64,000 bases of DNA from Pyricularia pennisetigena (GCF_004337985.1 NW_021940918.1:4046927-4110926), one strand, 5' to 3'. Counted from the first letter of the stretch, positions 34,035 to 45,639 are shown. The notes: a model not told the origin generated them from the sequence alone. Numbers and translations are program-made.

Positions 34035-34451
34035 CATCAAGCTGTTAACTGCAGAAGGGACTTCCCCTCCTTAGTTTCCTGCACTTATGCAGAAGCCACC
34101 CGCCACAGTAAAAACAGGGCAAAGTCTCCGGCTGCAGGTATTTAACGACAACGGGGAACAGTAAAATTATACCTCACACCTCGACACTGTGCAGGAGGCC
34201 GCCGGCCGCCCATACATGTCTTGAGGTCTGGAAAACGGGTGAATAGCAACGCTGATTTGTTAACGACTGGATCAAAGCTACTTTCGGGACCTGTAGTAGC
34301 TACTTGCAGGCAGAGTAACCAGCTTAATACCAATACCATCGGATCTCGCTTGGTTCTAAACGTCCGATTACGTCAATCGTCGGCGCCGACGCATTGCAGC
34401 GACGACATTCCGTGATCGTATGCCGAACCAAAAAGCTCCATTCGATTATCG
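34035..34451. other. No recognisable gene
   Basis: Short frames only. Confidence 0.35.
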
Positions 34452-34958
34452 TCAAGGAAGCAAAGGCCAAAAAGCCTTCACCCTCTTTGCCCAAATCCTG
34501 CAGATCCGCGGATCTAACCCATGCCGTCCTGCAGCCTCGTCGACCTTTCCAGTCTTCCTAGGGTTGAAAACCTCCCTCACATCTTTTAATTTTCGTCCCC
34601 TCGCACCGCACGCAAATGCCACGATGCGATAAAAAGCCCACCGCAGGCTGAATTTGGCCACCATATACAGCAGCACACCTGCAGGCACCGCAATAAGCAT
34701 ATGACTTTGGAAGCGGTGTCCGTCAAACCGGGCTCTACTGATCGTAAAAACGCCGTCGGCCGTCTCGCTCAATCGTGAAATTGATGTAACAGCGGCACGG
34801 CGCTCGACCAGTTCCTCACGCAGCCGGGCACGATGCCACGATACCGGAGCCTGGCGGGGTAGGGATAGAAATGTGTGCCAGCAGTGGAGGGCGGTGCTTC
34901 GGCAGTGGAATTTGATTGCTCGTTTCATTTTTGTGGGTAGCATTGGGTAGTGGGACAA
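34452..34958 (-). CDS. Conserved fungal hypothetical protein, 168 residues
   Basis: A single-exon frame starting MSHYPMLPTK. The core LSLPRQAPVSWHRARLREEL followed by SRLSETADGVFTISRARFDG resembles a small family that I recall as widespread in Sordariomycetes and related fungi but without known function. A hydrophobic segment in the middle (LIAVPAGVLLYMVAKF) suggests one membrane anchor. The C-terminus is basic. No disruption is visible. Neighbours give no clue to its role. Confidence 0.6.
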   Translation of the reverse strand: MSHYPMLPTKMKRAIKFHCRSTALHCWHTFLSLPRQAPVSWHRARLREELVERRAAVTSISRLSETADGVFTISRARFDGHRFQSHMLIAVPAGVLLYMVAKFSLRWAFYRIVAFACGARGRKLKDVREVFNPRKTGKVDEAAGRHGLDPRICRIWAKRVKAFWPLLP

Positions 34959-37317
34959 CTCTTCAGGGACTCAAGTCGATTTTGGTGTAAAGCAAACGAC
35001 AAGGTACAAATGGATCAAGTGGTGTTACAGACCGAGTTCCATCCTAGTTGTTTTGTTGTTATGCTTGGGTGGCGGAGCGTTTATTCCGTGTGTTCAGGAT
35101 TTCTACTCCATCTGTTTATTGGTTGACACCCGTGGCAATTTCTCTTGGCCAACTCATATGAAAAGGAAGTTGAGTCTTGGTTGAAAATCCGATCAACCAG
35201 TCGAAGGAGCTTCTCGCCCTACTTGATGTTTTCAACGATGCTAGAAGGCCGCACATCCAACCAATTGATTTCTTCGGCAACAACCCTTGCTCAACGTGGC
35301 TTTTTCCAAACGCAAGGGTATGTTTGCTGTCAGGCCTCAACTGGTGGCAACAAATCGGACAATACCGTCCGGACTCGGGAATCCTAAGTTTGGGGCCAGC
35401 AAGCATCAAGATCCAATGTGAAACGGGTGTTGAATTAAGCGGCACATCAAGCGACCGAATTCAAGGCTTTTCGAATTCGTTTACTTCAAAAGAACACCAT
35501 GGACACAAAACTGTTTGTTTGGGCTTAAAATTATCTGAAAATCTTGAACGCATTGGAAATTTCTCAATCCACGTTACTAGAGCCTTATTCGGACCTGTCC
35601 GTTAAAGTCAGGCCCAGAAAAGCCATCTCCTTTTAACGCGGTTAGGGCGGTGGGTGACACCAGTGTTGGTTTGGTAATTGAGTGACCTTATCCCTGCGTC
35701 CCTGTCCAAATTGCGACACTAGCCAATACCAAGCGTGGCAGTCAAGCCCAGGTATAGTGAGGCATTTCAAGATACCTACCACGAGACCAGGTGAAAGCTC
35801 CTTACTTTATTCCTATATGTGCTCTACCAACTGGACTGTTCGTGAGGAGCTCCAAGTACCTACCGTGTCTAGTGCGCTTTTCTGTGCCTGTCTCTATCTC
35901 TTTTCTTTTTTTGGGTCTTCCTTCATGTCGAGCGCGACAAACATAATCACAAACATCTATGGGAAATTCCATCTGCCATTATTGCTTTGGCCCATCTAGC
36001 TGGATCACCTCATAAGTCCCTTTCGGTTGTCAAAGTTTTACGTGTTTATATTGTTCTCGTTCTGATTTCTTCTTTTCGCCATCCCTTTTCCACTACTTCA
36101 AATCCCTATTCTACCTAGTTGTATACCTATCATTTTTCCACGCCACTTTGATCCCTTTGGATATCATGGCGTTCAATATTGACATCCTCCCTCGCATGTC
36201 TGAAACAGTCCTTGGGGATGATGTCTTCGCTCGACCATCGAGCAAGCCCTTCGTCTCTACGTCTGCGGGTTTGATTATGTGTATATATAACCCGATTTCC
36301 AGTCCATGTAGCCTGGTAGATTGACTCCTGTCATAGCATCCTCCAAATTCGATTTCCTCGCCATCTTCCAGAGCAATGCATATGTGCGGAGTCTTTTTGG
36401 CGTGTTTCGGGAAAAAGAAGCCGCGAGGCCAGTTTATCGTTGGTTTGCCTGTTTCTTGTCGTCGTTCCAACGCACTTTGATCCCTCCTATTCATGTTTAT
36501 TAACGAAAGCCTGGATACAGTCTGCTCCGGCCGACGCCCACAAACCGGAATTTCGCATCCCGGGCTTAAGCGAGGACGAGTTAGTGACCCCCCGTCCCTC
36601 AATATTATTACAAATGTTGACAAAGCATCACCTGCCTTATATATAGCTTGCGTTCGCTTCGAGATGTCGCCCACAAACGTCACCTCGCCACTCAGCATTT
36701 GCGATTGGAAATAGCAAAGGTGGCGAAGCAGTCTTTGGAGGGTCAGAAATAACTTAGGTTTACGCTTGATGGTTTTCAACCTTTCTTGGATTTTGGATCA
36801 GTTCGGCGGGTTGCTGACCGACGCGTTCTGCCTCGTCTTTAATCATTCAGGCATCAGTGGTCAGTGTCCACGTGTTAGCGGTCAAGGAAAGGTTGTTAGG
36901 TAGTTAGGGTTTGGTGTTAGCGTTCGGGACTCGGGTTATCTATTCGGAATGTGAACCCAAAAAAGTCACAATACGTAGATTTGAGATATTGGCACTAGAT
37001 GGGTTGAAAATGGGTGCTGAGCATTGAACAATGGGTGATCAAGAACGTAAACCTCTGATTACTCTTATTTTTAACTTTATTCGAGCTGCAAAGGTATTGT
37101 CCGTTCAACAAAAGAGCTGTATCAAAGTTGCACACGATGAATTCTGTGCTGTAATCTGCTGGACGCTACTATCATAGTTCTAGATATGGAGAACAGAATG
37201 TCCCGCCATAGCAGACACCAAACTCGAGACCAGACTCCTGAAGAGGCACAAGGCCCGGATCGCTACTTCGATCCAGCGCAGCATAATGGGAGATGGCGTG
37301 TCGGACTTCCCCCCAAA
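34959..37317. other. Long stretch without a confident gene
   Basis: Open frames of 142 codons (35177-35605, plus) and 222 codons (36111-36779, minus) are long for chance but carry no motif I recognise. The sequence 36835-36960 contains several GTTAG-type runs. A partial old coding unit is possible. Confidence 0.35.
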
Positions 37318-37839
37318 TCAGCTGAAGGCCAAATTTTTGAATCCAGAGATGAGATCATCGCGTTTTCCCTGCCGACAATGGCCTTGAATACACCCTTCGC
37401 AAAGTTTTTCCATGTGTGGGGGACCACTTTTCGCTTGATAGGGTGGCATTTCCTGCCGAACACCTGCCCATTTTTTGAGTCGATAAGATACTCTCTCGAC
37501 ATAGCGGGCTTCGTCGAGCTTCATGATTCCGAGGCTGTTGCATTTTTTGCAATGCTGGTTGTAGACGATGGCATTGTACCGATTATCATCAAATGCAATT
37601 ATTCGAATCGCCACCTGGCCACTGCCCCAGACTTTGAAACATGCCCGATTGGAACATCTGAACTGGCCAGATATATTTGTGTCGTAATCATTGGTGCATT
37701 GACCGTCTTGCTGTGCGTTGTTTTCCCAGGCTGGACAAATGTCCTTGCCGACAGCATCGACGATTTGAGGATGAAGCAACGGAAACATCAGTGACGTTGT
37801 GACTTTTTTCTGTTGTCGGCGACCGGTTCTTTTCTTCAT
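37318..37839 (-). CDS. 3CxxC-type zinc-binding protein, 173 residues
   Basis: A minus-strand frame beginning MKKRTGRRQQKK. The order of blocks is that of the fungal zf-3CxxC family: FPLLHPQIVDAV, FRCSNRACFKVWGSG, YNQHCKKCNSLG, YRLKKWAGVRQEMPPY and LCEGCIQGHC. The repeated Cys pairs should bind zinc. Family members are small and their role is not well defined. An overlapping 202-codon frame on the plus strand (37186-37794) is its shadow. No intron is needed and nothing is missing. An apparently intact gene in a sparse region. Confidence 0.85.
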   Translation of the reverse strand: MKKRTGRRQQKKVTTSLMFPLLHPQIVDAVGKDICPAWENNAQQDGQCTNDYDTNISGQFRCSNRACFKVWGSGQVAIRIIAFDDNRYNAIVYNQHCKKCNSLGIMKLDEARYVERVSYRLKKWAGVRQEMPPYQAKSGPPHMEKLCEGCIQGHCRQGKRDDLISGFKNLAFS

Positions 37840-39260
37840 ATTTGGTAAATAATTAACGGGTACTGAGGCAATTGATACCTGAGCAAAAGATTGATAATAA
37901 GCGATCTGATCAAGATGAAAGCGGAGATACCCACAGGCAGAAATATCTCCAGATAACCGTCTTTATAGTCAAGGAAGCGGCGGAACGGCTTGGAGTTTTG
38001 GGAAAGAAATGCAAATATCAAATTGAGTTTGGAGGGATGCACTCTTATTTGTACTAGAACCTAAATACTATGATCTTCAGCTAATTTGGTTCGCAGCGAA
38101 TTGGTTAACATGTATTTGTAAGTGATATAGGTTTGTAAATTATGAAAGTTACAACTTGCAGCATGCAAGCATGGTTGTACAATCTCGTCATCGATTTAAT
38201 AGCAAACCCTCTGCGAACAAAAACTGGGAAGAGCAAGTGGTGCAACTTGTACAGTTCATTGATCTAAAGGAATCCATTATTGAGGGACATCATGCAAGCC
38301 ACTGCATGCATCACGGGTTCGTACTATGCGTCGATTACTTGTCGATTTGCTATTCGCCCTGATGCTTGTCACAATGCGTGTGAGCTTGCTGCAGGAAAAG
38401 AGATTGTTGTTACATCACAAGCATGTAATTTGCTGCCCTCCTAAGAATATAAGGGGCGCTGATGAGGGGGCGGATTTGGGAGGATGACTTGCTTATTATT
38501 GGTTCTGGACACCAAGTACAATCTGTCTACCTCCTGTGGACATTATGTTAAAGCTGACGGAGCAAAAGATCCGAGCAAGAGCGGTAACTGCTTGTCGTTG
38601 TGGTATGGTCGACTGCATAATCGGTTGCAAGGCATTAGCTCATATGTGGCAGGACCTGGGAATGCAACGATCAGCACGACTGTTCGAAGGAGCTTTGGCA
38701 AACGTACTTGGGAATTATGTGCTCCAACGTCTGTTTGCTCTATTAGGAGAATGACTTTCAAGCCACAAACAAAAAATTCTTGCTACTTCGACTGGGCGAA
38801 GACTCGCTGATCCGGTTTACAACGTGGAAGCAGCTAGCTGACCATGTACCTACACACCAGCCTAAAGCGAAATGCGGCTTTCTCCCCATGATTTGATGAT
38901 TTGTTGTGTCTTTGGCGAGTTTCTCAGCCGATGGCCCTCTAATTTAGCACGAAAAATAACTATTTCGGCATTTTCTGCAACAACACAGCCCTGCCGATCA
39001 TATAACATACGGCTAAGCCTCTTGGACTTGGAAACTCTGACCTTCTGACGCCGCGGTGGCCAACACATAGTAGCCGGTGGTCCTATTCATGGCCTTTTCG
39101 CCAGAACCGATAGCATCGTATCAAATTTGGAGGAGTATGTATTTGTTTACAATCTTGTTCATCGCCGACTACATGTTCAACAGCTGCTTGCTCGGGTTTT
39201 ATACAAAAACGTTCTTGAAAAAAAAGATAAGGAAAAGCACTTTGAAAAAGCTCGCGGCGG
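37840..39260. other. No confident gene
   Basis: Frames at 38484-38810 (plus) and 38862-39068 (minus) show no recognisable motif. Confidence 0.35.
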
Positions 39261-41216
39261 TTAACTCGGAGTAGTGGGAGGATCATGAAGAGCGACATCC
39301 GACACGTATCTCGCCGCTGGGCGGAGTCCTCCAATGATGTCACGCATTGTAATACGTTTGCGGCAGTCGCTTTCGGTCATCTCGTGGACAAGTTTGTCCA
39401 TACCGTCGTGGTCTCGTCCGTCCCCGTCGCCTCGTACCGCATCACATTGGCCGTCACGGTGTGCTTTTCCTTTTCGGCCGCCGGCTGCGTGTAGTAAAGT
39501 GTCTGGATCCGATCCAGGGCCCTCTGGGGCAAGCAACCCCCGGGCATTTTTCACCCGTTTCAGCCATTGAACCATGGTTTCCCTCGCTCTGTCGCGGTTT
39601 GGACCTTTCGGACCAACGACATGAGAGATTATCCATTCGGCGGTGGTTTCCGGGAGCGGAAGCAGTTTGAATAGAAAAAGTTGCACTACGCCCAGGGCCC
39701 AGACGTCGCCAGGGAAGCCTCGGCCGGGATTTGATGCCGCAAGAAACTCGGGTGGTATGTACCAGGGCGTGCCCGCCGCGTAAAAATTGGTCGCCGTATC
39801 TGGGCTATCGCTGCTGAGACCAAAGTCGATGAGGACGGCGCCGCGGGTATCGTTGTAGAGAATGTTGCCCGGCTTGACGTCGTAATGGGTAATGCCTTTA
39901 GAGTGGACGTAATCCAGAGCTAGGGCTATATCACGCATAATGCGGCCTGCGACGCCCCGCGAGCCTGTAAACAGGTTTTCGGGCCTTTGTCGCCAGGTAG
40001 GGTGTGCCAGTGACGGTCCTTCAACGTCCTCCATGTATATTGTGTGAATGCGTGCGTCTGTTCCAAGCAGCTGTACAATGAAACGGGCGCCAGCCGTAGT
40101 AGCCATCAGCTTGCTATGTATCCTGGTTTCGCTCTGCCAGACCCTGGCAGCAGCTTTAGCGTCACGCATCCCTTTGCGTACCGTTTTTGCAACCATGTCA
40201 ACGTTTCCATGACCCGGAAAGGAAAGCTGAACTTTTCTGACTAACGATGACTTGTTTTCCGCCAGTTTTTGGGCATATGTGATGGAATATTCCTCTTGAG
40301 GGTGCGATCCTGCGAGTTTCAGGGTTTGCCCAGGTCTAAGGGACACGAGAGGGTGTTCCAGCTGCCGCATCTCAAAGTCGGCAACCGGAACGGTATGCTT
40401 TGGCACCAATGCTACCGTGCTGCTGGCCTTCGCACGTTTCGCTGGCAGGGTAGCTGACGCGGATCGTTTCCTGCTCTCCGGCTCGAATCCTTCAGCATCG
40501 TCCCTAGCAGGGAGAAAACGCCGTGGGAGAACCAAAAGTGTGGTTGTGCGGCTGACATCGGGCGCGGTGAGGTTCCAGGCGCCAGGTTCCAGCTCCGCGC
40601 TCGTCCCTTTGTAGACAATAATATTATCGGGTCCCGGTTCCTTTTTGAGAACGAGCGTGGGTGAAGATTGGCCATTTATCAGCGTGACCTGGTCAGTCTC
40701 GGGATCGTAATATATCTCGAAATTCACCTGCGTCGAGCCTTTGCAGTGTATCGACACTTTGCACGCGACATGGAATATGGATTGCGCAACAGCCAAAACT
40801 TTTGATACTTCGACGCTTTCTTCCCCGTCCCCGCACACAAACTCCAACCATTGGCTGCAGGAGTCGGTATAGCTCTGATCATTGATACCTAAACCGACGT
40901 GCTCCAGATGAAATGCATCTGGGTCTGATGGATGAAAGACCAGCCGGGTCCGGTTGTCTTCCTTGCTCAGTTGCAGCCACCGCAAGCGCTCGGGGACGAT
41001 CTCGGCCATGACATCTTCGGTGCCTCCAGGGTGAGCAGTGGGCGGGTTCGCGCAGCCCTTGCCTTGATTTTCGCTGGCGATTTGGCCATTGGTAGCTTCG
41101 GATCGGTTTACTGTTGCGATAGTTGAGGTCTCCTGGTACCTCGAGTTGCTGGAGGAGAAGGGGTTGGTCAACTGTGTGGAGAAAGCCTGAGACATCGTGG
41201 TGGCGAGGAAATGCAA
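39261..41216 (-). CDS. Serine/threonine protein kinase, fungal accessory type, 651 residues
   Basis: Start at 41216, or at the second Met at 41195. Residues 70-240 form a fungal N-terminal domain I cannot name. A basic linker follows (ESRKRSASATLPAKRAKAS). The kinase domain runs from about 310. It has the ATP-binding Lys in VAKTV (K344), the helix-C Glu near 363, a catalytic loop HYDVKPGNIL (444-453, HYD in place of HRD), DFGL (464-467), GTPWYIPPE and GDVWALGV. All key residues are present, so activity is likely. The C-terminus ends soon after the RITMRDI motif. Head-to-head with the gene at 41529 across 312 bases, a pairing that suggests joint regulation. A TATATATGG lies 56 bases upstream of the first Met. 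Confidence 0.85.
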   Translation of the reverse strand: MHFLATTMSQAFSTQLTNPFSSSNSRYQETSTIATVNRSEATNGQIASENQGKGCANPPTAHPGGTEDVMAEIVPERLRWLQLSKEDNRTRLVFHPSDPDAFHLEHVGLGINDQSYTDSCSQWLEFVCGDGEESVEVSKVLAVAQSIFHVACKVSIHCKGSTQVNFEIYYDPETDQVTLINGQSSPTLVLKKEPGPDNIIVYKGTSAELEPGAWNLTAPDVSRTTTLLVLPRRFLPARDDAEGFEPESRKRSASATLPAKRAKASSTVALVPKHTVPVADFEMRQLEHPLVSLRPGQTLKLAGSHPQEEYSITYAQKLAENKSSLVRKVQLSFPGHGNVDMVAKTVRKGMRDAKAAARVWQSETRIHSKLMATTAGARFIVQLLGTDARIHTIYMEDVEGPSLAHPTWRQRPENLFTGSRGVAGRIMRDIALALDYVHSKGITHYDVKPGNILYNDTRGAVLIDFGLSSDSPDTATNFYAAGTPWYIPPEFLAASNPGRGFPGDVWALGVVQLFLFKLLPLPETTAEWIISHVVGPKGPNRDRARETMVQWLKRVKNARGLLAPEGPGSDPDTLLHAAGGRKGKAHRDGQCDAVRGDGDGRDHDGMDKLVHEMTESDCRKRITMRDIIGGLRPAARYVSDVALHDPPTTPS

Positions 41217-41271
41217 AAATTACAATTTCCCGCGTCTTTGGATCGGACGGAGGAACAGGACGCTGGGGCAT

Positions 41272-41280
41272 CCATATATA
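41272..41280 (-). promoter_or_regulatory. Putative TATA box of the kinase gene
   Basis: TATATATGG on the minus strand, about 56 bases before the first Met codon and 77 before the second. Confidence 0.4.
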
Positions 41281-41528
41281 GGCACGGCATCGCTCCCACT
41301 CCGCCTACATTCTTGTAAGCGCCGTGATTCTTGTTAGCGCCGTGAGGTAGATCTCTAATGAGTGATCGGATGTAGATACTCTCCCCGCTTTACCAGGCTG
41401 CAACCCCATTTTGGGCGACCCACCTTTCTTCAATTCCTGGACCACTACAGACCACGCCTCATCCTTGATATTCTTTGGGCAGATTTCCATCCTTCTTTTA
41501 CAACACCGTATTTGACCTTAATACCATA

Positions 41529-42638
41529 ATGGACGGTCAGCGCCCAACTCAACCCGATCTCGACAATGCACCTCAATGGCGCTGGGACTCGTGGAGAGTC
41601 GGACTCGATCCTGAATCGCTTTTCACGACTTTAAGCGAACAATACAACAAGGTCTCTTGCGACATCCAATCCCCCGAAGCGTTCCATCACGACGTATCCT
41701 CAATCGTCCTCCAGGCGAGAAATCTCGAAGACTTCCATTATAGACTGTCGAAGCGACGCGAGGAGCGCCTGCGCGAGCTACGAACAGCCTGGACTCGAGT
41801 CATCCAAAACTTCTATGGCTGGCGGCCAATTCGACTTGGCCAAGATGAGGACCCAATATATTCGGCTTTCGGAAAAATGGTTGGGAACTTATCCTTCGAG
41901 TCTATTATTTGTTATGCCGACGCGCATATACCCGACGACCGCAAATATTCCCCGACCTTGAGCAACTTGGATCCCGAGGCAAAACCGCTATCGCCAGACA
42001 GCGGACCTGACGCTGGCCCAGACCAGAAGGTGCTGCAGCGACCCGAAGAGCCCCGGCTGCCGGCGTGGCCGCCAAAGCCAACGACCCGGCCTGCACATGC
42101 TTCATTAACATCGCCGCCGGGATACTGCAACCGCAAACCGCTCGAAAAGATCGTGCCACCGAGTTTATTGACACCAGCCGGCGACGATGAGGACGTGACG
42201 GTTGAGTCTGCGGCTGCTGGCTCTTCCAAGAGCATACGGAAGCAATCGAGCACGGAGCAGGGAAAGGAGTGGCAACTCAAGCGGGGAAAAAGCCAGGAAC
42301 TGGAAGCAAAGGAATATAGCACTGCACTTAAGCCAGCGGACATCCTGTCCCCTAGCGGCAGCGGCTGCAGCAATCCAAAACGGCAGCAGCAGAGCATTCA
42401 ACTGGAGTATGGGCAGGACACTGTTGCAGGCGACGATAAGGGCTCACCGTCAAGGACAATGCTTGCGTCAGCAGTGTTACCACGACGAAAAAGCGCCTAT
42501 TTGGGGATAACATCGTCACCAACGTTGACCAGCGTTCGGAGTTGCAAAAAGCGGCCGCGCACACCAGAATCACCCGGCAGTGACGATGGGCCGACCTGCA
42601 AAAGGAACCGGACGAGAGTCTTCGCCTCGCCGAAGTAA
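41529..42638 (+). CDS. Hypothetical protein paired with the kinase, about 369 residues
   Basis: I chose the Met at 41529 (MDGQRPTQPDLDNAPQ) over an in-frame upstream start at 41475. Residues about 15-150 form an ordered helical domain (WRVGLDPESLFTTLSEQYNK, FHHDVSSIVLQARNLEDFH) that I have seen as a recurring N-terminal domain in ascomycete accessory genes but cannot name. The C-terminal 200 residues are disordered, rich in Pro/Ser/Lys, with nuclear-localisation-like runs (KKRPRTPESPG, CKRNRTR). It is transcribed away from the kinase gene from a shared 312-base region. A kinase substrate or partner is an inference from position only. Confidence 0.65.
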   Translation: MDGQRPTQPDLDNAPQWRWDSWRVGLDPESLFTTLSEQYNKVSCDIQSPEAFHHDVSSIVLQARNLEDFHYRLSKRREERLRELRTAWTRVIQNFYGWRPIRLGQDEDPIYSAFGKMVGNLSFESIICYADAHIPDDRKYSPTLSNLDPEAKPLSPDSGPDAGPDQKVLQRPEEPRLPAWPPKPTTRPAHASLTSPPGYCNRKPLEKIVPPSLLTPAGDDEDVTVESAAAGSSKSIRKQSSTEQGKEWQLKRGKSQELEAKEYSTALKPADILSPSGSGCSNPKRQQQSIQLEYGQDTVAGDDKGSPSRTMLASAVLPRRKSAYLGITSSPTLTSVRSCKKRPRTPESPGSDDGPTCKRNRTRVFASPK

Positions 42639-43429
42639 CAAGGTACCTTGTCTTCAATACTTGTCGTTCCCCCGTCCGACCATGTTCCTAGCTTGGGGAA
42701 AGGCGGGAGGTGTAAAGACTTCAAAGATGTATGGCTGTCGACTATCGATGATACCACGAATAGCACATGGGGTCGCATATATATAGTTATGAATTCCAGG
42801 GCGTACTGTTTGTCTTTCAACCTTGTTTTATCTTCCGGGGCACAAAAGCCAACAACCTTTCTAAGGTTTTAAATTTGGGTACACAAATGCTGACCAGTTT
42901 ACACGTGCAAGGGGGACTCATGATTCTGAATGCCGCGCCAATTTATAACAGAGATACACGCGTTTCTGTTAGTTTGTAAAAGCCCCAGCTGGTCGAACAA
43001 GAGCTGCCGTCATGTGTTTTACTCCAATGTGCCCGCTGGTTGGCAGGGATAAAGTTCGACTGTGACAGCCGATTCTGTCCTTTCTTCACCCTCTAAGTAC
43101 CCTCTATGCACCCCAAAGGCCTCTTGCCGACTCATAAACGGCAGGGAACGAATCCGCGACGTGCGAAGGTTTGTCAACCAATGAGTGACAAACATACTCT
43201 CTGGGAATCAAAACACTCGGGAACACGTCCGGCCTCTCTCTCCCTGGGCATTGAGCCCAATCCAGCGGCGAAGACAGGGTCTTGGAAGTGGAATTTTCTG
43301 AATTTTTGTGTGCCTCCCGTCATTGTCTGAGTCTCATCGAATCTGCCTGTTTTCAAGTCATAGCAGCTATAGCAGCTATGCAATAGCCAAGGAAGCAATC
43401 TTGAGAGGCACGGAGATAGATGAACATAC
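42639..43429. other. No recognisable gene
   Basis: Short frames without motif. A TATATATAG occurs near 42776. Confidence 0.4.
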
Positions 43430-44204
43430 GTGTTGTACATTGGCCATGAACGTTTCTGGGGTCTTATGATACCTATACTAAACGCCGCCACGGTCGAAGC
43501 ACTCAGCGGCTCCGACGACGCCTCGGACCGACGGCTAATCCGCAAATCGGACTCGCCCGCGACCGTTGTTAAAAACATCCTAAAAATTGCCTCGGCCCTC
43601 AGCACTTTTGGTAAGGTTCTGGGTCAGGCTGGCCTTGCGCCGTGGCTGGCGATCCTCTCCTCTGCCGCCTCGATTGGGCTTTTGGCCGCCGGCACGTTTC
43701 GTATTTTCACACCCATCGCAAAAGAGATCCAGAGGCTCAAATCCTTAAGGGATGACAGCTTATAAGTGTTACGTCCCCCGCGTCCGGACCGGAGCTGACC
43801 GTCTACAGCGAGGCCTTCGCGCACGAGTCCAGAAAGCGAGGTTGGCTTTACACCGCATCTTTGCAGAGGCGCGAGCTGGCACGTTCGCTGTGGAAGTCAC
43901 TAATATGCCTCCCCATTTTTTTGCCTGGTATTTTAGGGGCGCGAAAAGGGGTTATATCGCTTTGTACGCGCGATTGGCACATCAAGTCACTTCGGCAGAC
44001 GAAAACTTCCAAAAAATGAGCCAGAGACTCCCGAAGTTCTGGCGCATCGCCAAAGTCATGTCCAAGGGGTCCGGAATCTGGAAATGTCTACGGTTGACAT
44101 GCGCGAAAATTGCAAACCCCAGTCAGGGGGTTGACATTGAAGTTACCCGGGGCGCGGAGTGGGCTGGGGACAGGGCTACATGTACTCTAATGTCCCAATG
44201 TTAG
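43430..44204 (+). CDS. Possible small membrane protein, exon structure unresolved
   Basis: The frame 43430-43765 contains a plausible transmembrane helix (APWLAILSSAASIGLLAAG) followed by a charged segment. A GTAAGG donor at about 43612 sits inside it. Beyond 43770 another frame reads ELTVYSEAFAHESRKRGWLY then SLICLPIFLPGILGARKG, which looks more coding-like than the 43752-44204 frame. I cannot decide the splicing. No family recognised. The short membrane helix plus amphipathic stretch recalls small fungal membrane proteins, but that is only a resemblance. Confidence 0.35.
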
Positions 44205-44839
44205 CTGCTCTTTGGCGAGGCTAGTTAATTCTGCATGACCCCGAATTGGGAAATTTTACTGAGAAAACTTCGAGCATTGAAGTCCCCGGGTAAGCGTGCA
44301 TGTCCCAGCTGCCTGGCCAACAAGACAGGCCCTGAAGACGTTTCTGATATCACTCATGGTCTCAGCTTGCGGGGTGATCATACGAAAGCGTCAACTTTTC
44401 CCCAGCAACATTAGCAGTATAAGGAATCAGTTTCCTTGTTCCGGCCCTCCTAGGCCATTCGAACCTTCCAAAAGGCAAAAACGTGCGAGGGAGACTGCTG
44501 GAGGACTCACATCTTTCTGGCGTGACACCCGCGCTGTAATCGTTCTACTCGATAAATTCAGCAGACCAATGAGAGCCAATTTGTTGCGTGTCTCGGTCAG
44601 TGGCGCGCTTGTGCAGGCTCTTGACGTGCATCTGCAGTGATCAGGACGAAAAGAACAGTGATAGGATTGATTGGAAGCCCCTGCTCTGTGTTGTTTCCAT
44701 GGGATGTACGGTACCTCCGGACTCCACCCTGCCTTCTACTCGTAGAGCAAGTATCTGTGCTGCCATAAAGCGAACCGTTTCCCGACGCCTTATTACGGCG
44801 AAACTTAGCCTTAGACATACATTTGTTGTCTCCTCTACC
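44205..44839. other. No confident gene
   Basis: A 114-codon plus frame (44296-44640) has no motif. Nothing else seen. Confidence 0.35.
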
Positions 44840-45639
44840 ATGGCGCCCTGCCCTTACCGAATTGTTTATCCGGGTCCTAATAATGGGAAAGTGGCATTCA
44901 AACGCGATGAAATGCTCCCTGGCCACTTCATTCGATATGATGTCCAAAATGGAACAAAACAGCGATTGCCAGATTGGTGGCACCTGAGTGAAAGCATGAG
45001 TTTTACCGGTAAGCCTTTCTCTCCCGCCAGTCCAAAAAAATGCACAACGCAATCTGACTGATAACAGCACAGGATGGCGTTATTTACAACCGTGGCGACT
45101 TTCTAGAAGTAGACACTGGTTCCGCGATTAACTCCATCGCCCTGCTTCTCGAAGTGCGCCAAAAGTATCTGCGGGTTTTTTTGGATGTATCGATCGAGCG
45201 ACGTGCTGGCAAAACCAAGAACGGAGTGTTCCGGACTTTATAAGTCAAATCATAGTACGCCACACAATGCTCCCGTAAGCCAGTCCAGTTAATAATGTAA
45301 AGAATAGTGGATATTATCAACGCATCGTGGGTTGAACCAAAAACGGTAGTCGTACCGAAACCGTCATCATACTACTGCTACAAGAGAGAAAGGTTGATTT
45401 TACCTTGCGAAACATACGCCAACACCTTACCACGAAAAAGTCAAAGTGGTACGACTCATGCTAGACTCGATGAAATCAAGACGACGGCGAAAGATGATCG
45501 CACACTCGAAAGGGAGCACATGATCTTGAGGAAAGTGATGGCAGACGTTTACTACTCTTGGTTTTATGTGAAATGTTATCTCAGCCATATGATTGCGAGA
45601 AAGCTTCGAGAGCAAACACAAAATATATCGCGTACTTGA
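44840..45639 (+). pseudogene. BAH-domain protein with a one-base frameshift
   Basis: Exons: 44840-45008, 45068-45254 and 45308-45639. The introns have GTAAGC..AACAG and GTACGC..AATAG. The start is MAPCPYRIVYPGP. The order DGVIYNRGDFLEVDT, then IALLLEVRQKYLRV, FWMYRSSD, and SNHMDIINA (formed exactly at the second splice) is that of a fungal bromo-adjacent-homology domain, a chromatin-reader fold. Between LRV and FWMYR the frame changes at a run of seven T (45176-45182). With six T the three exons would form one 228-residue frame. As written, translation stops at 45243 after 114 residues. Either a real inactivation or a homopolymer sequencing error. The C-terminal 80 residues are Lys/Glu-rich. 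Confidence 0.65.

Noticed and set aside
36111..36779. 222-codon minus frame as a real gene
   Set aside because: Long, but with no motif, no start context and no recognisable relative. Noted only as a stretch without a confident gene.
37186..37794. 202-codon plus-strand open frame
   Set aside because: It is the antisense shadow of the 3CxxC gene, whose minus-strand product has clear conserved blocks.
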